Assembly (NCBI GenBank): GCA_037039685.1
Contig: JAWNGF010000003.1
Location: 434,001 to 498,000, forward strand
DNA: 64,000 nucleotides
From: Ceratobasidium sp. AG-K
Lineage: Eukaryota; Basidiomycota; Agaricomycetes; Cantharellales; Ceratobasidiaceae
Direction of reading: 5' to 3'
The notes under the pieces were generated by a model. It worked only from the letters and a program-made list of their open reading frames with translations, did no database searches and was not told the DNA's origin. The position numbers and the translations under genes are program-made. Below, in pieces: positions 63,331 through 64,000 of the stretch; within the stretch, counting starts at the first letter, position 1; each line of letters opens with the position of its first letter.

Positions 63331-64000
63331 GACGAAAGCGAGACTAGCGCGCTAGTACGTGGAGAAATGCAGCATCCTCCCATCAGATCTCTCGACGCGA
63401 GATCTAGTCCAGAGCCGTGTCAGGATCTGACGTACCGATAATCTTCACTTTCGGGGATGGGCACCCCCAGTCGGTCCGGGATAGCTTGCGCAACACGAGG
63501 TCCACTCTCGTTCTTGATATTGTGACCCAGAGCGCAGAAATAGCGAAGATGGAACTTTCCGCCCGTGAGCGACACGCTTGGGTCAAGGTTTGGCCATGTT
63601 TATATCCACATATACTGTCGCCGAGCATGAGCGGCTTAGGGCCCCAGTGATGGACTATCCTCCTTCGACTTGACTCGCGTTGGGTTTGCCTCACGATACG
63701 AATAAGCCGATAGGGTCTCACGAAACCAGGTGAGCCGCCATGGCCTGGTCCTGGTTCGTTATGGTGGTTGTCTGCATTTGATAGTAGCGTAACGGAAGAT
63801 CGGGCCTAGTCATCAGGAAAAACAGCGTGTTTATAGTAGTCTATATTGCAGCCTCATTTTCTATGAAAGGCTATAGAGTGATCTATAGCGCCTTGCAGAA
63901 AATGAGGCTCTAGTATAGACCTCCATAGCCACCATAGACACGTTGGTGTTTCCTGATGCTACCAATCATCGCCGGACAGGTCCCACCGGGCCCGTATTTG
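63331..64000. other. Right-edge region
   Basis: About 670 nt after the last WD-like sequence. Apart from the foldback element at 63811-63958, nothing is recognised. Confidence 0.4.
63811..63958. repeat. 148-bp foldback (MITE-like) element
   Basis: The outer arms catcaggaaa (63811-63820) and tttcctgatg (63949-63958) are exact inverted complements. Inside, 63839-63920 folds almost completely: gtctata pairs with tatagac, agcctcattttct with agaaaatgaggct, and gctataga with tctatagc, around a gtga loop. The structure fits a non-autonomous foldback transposon or a long hairpin RNA precursor. Target-site duplications are not clear. Confidence 0.7.

Overview
The window looks like nuclear DNA of a filamentous basidiomycete (Agaricomycetes). 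Genes are split by many 45-70 nt GT-AG introns with CTRAY-like branch points, and several exons are only a few nucleotides long. A DUF6535 protein, a MATH-kinase fusion and a NACHT/WD40 relic suggest the Rhizoctonia/Ceratobasidium lineage; that placement is inference. Gene models were built by hand: GT/AG (rarely GC/AG) junctions were chosen so that frame, phase and family alignment all agree. 5' and 3' UTRs were not called.

Layout. 1-6.8 kb: a broken fasciclin gene, a foldback repeat and a secreted unknown. 9.1-13.8 kb: a 12-exon DUF6535 membrane protein containing a 5-nt exon. 15.4-21.3 kb: an acidic nuclear-type unknown, then NF-YA (HAP2) and VPS53, transcribed divergently with only 39 nt between start codons. 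21.5-26.4 kb: a single-pass membrane protein, a small KEN-box protein and a complete 13-exon PRMT1. 28-34.3 kb: a low-complexity R/S/P-rich protein, a weak spliced ORF, a decayed GH78-type rhamnosidase and a small four-exon protein. 34.6-41.7 kb: pterin-4a-carbinolamine dehydratase, an aldo-keto reductase, a small acidic-tail protein and an Srf1-like membrane protein with a 978-nt intron.

42.8-59 kb is the accessory part. It holds four genes plus a lone first exon of a six-exon membrane-protein family (signature YFTPAP). Two of these genes look like head-to-tail fusions of two family units. Interspersed are two paralogous kinases on the opposite strand. One is a MATH-kinase fusion. In the other the MATH part is absent, and the first 28 codons appear to be spread over an ATG-ending exon and 20 microexons, 18 of them exactly 3 nt. 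This microexon ladder (about 51.0-52.45 kb) is the most unusual structure in the window. 60-63.4 kb carries a NACHT/WD40 pseudogene, and the right edge has a 148-bp foldback element.

The housekeeping genes (VPS53 in vesicle tethering, NF-YA in CCAAT-dependent transcription, PRMT1 in arginine methylation) are unrelated in pathway. The accessory cluster reads as a rapidly duplicating signalling and membrane-protein neighbourhood.
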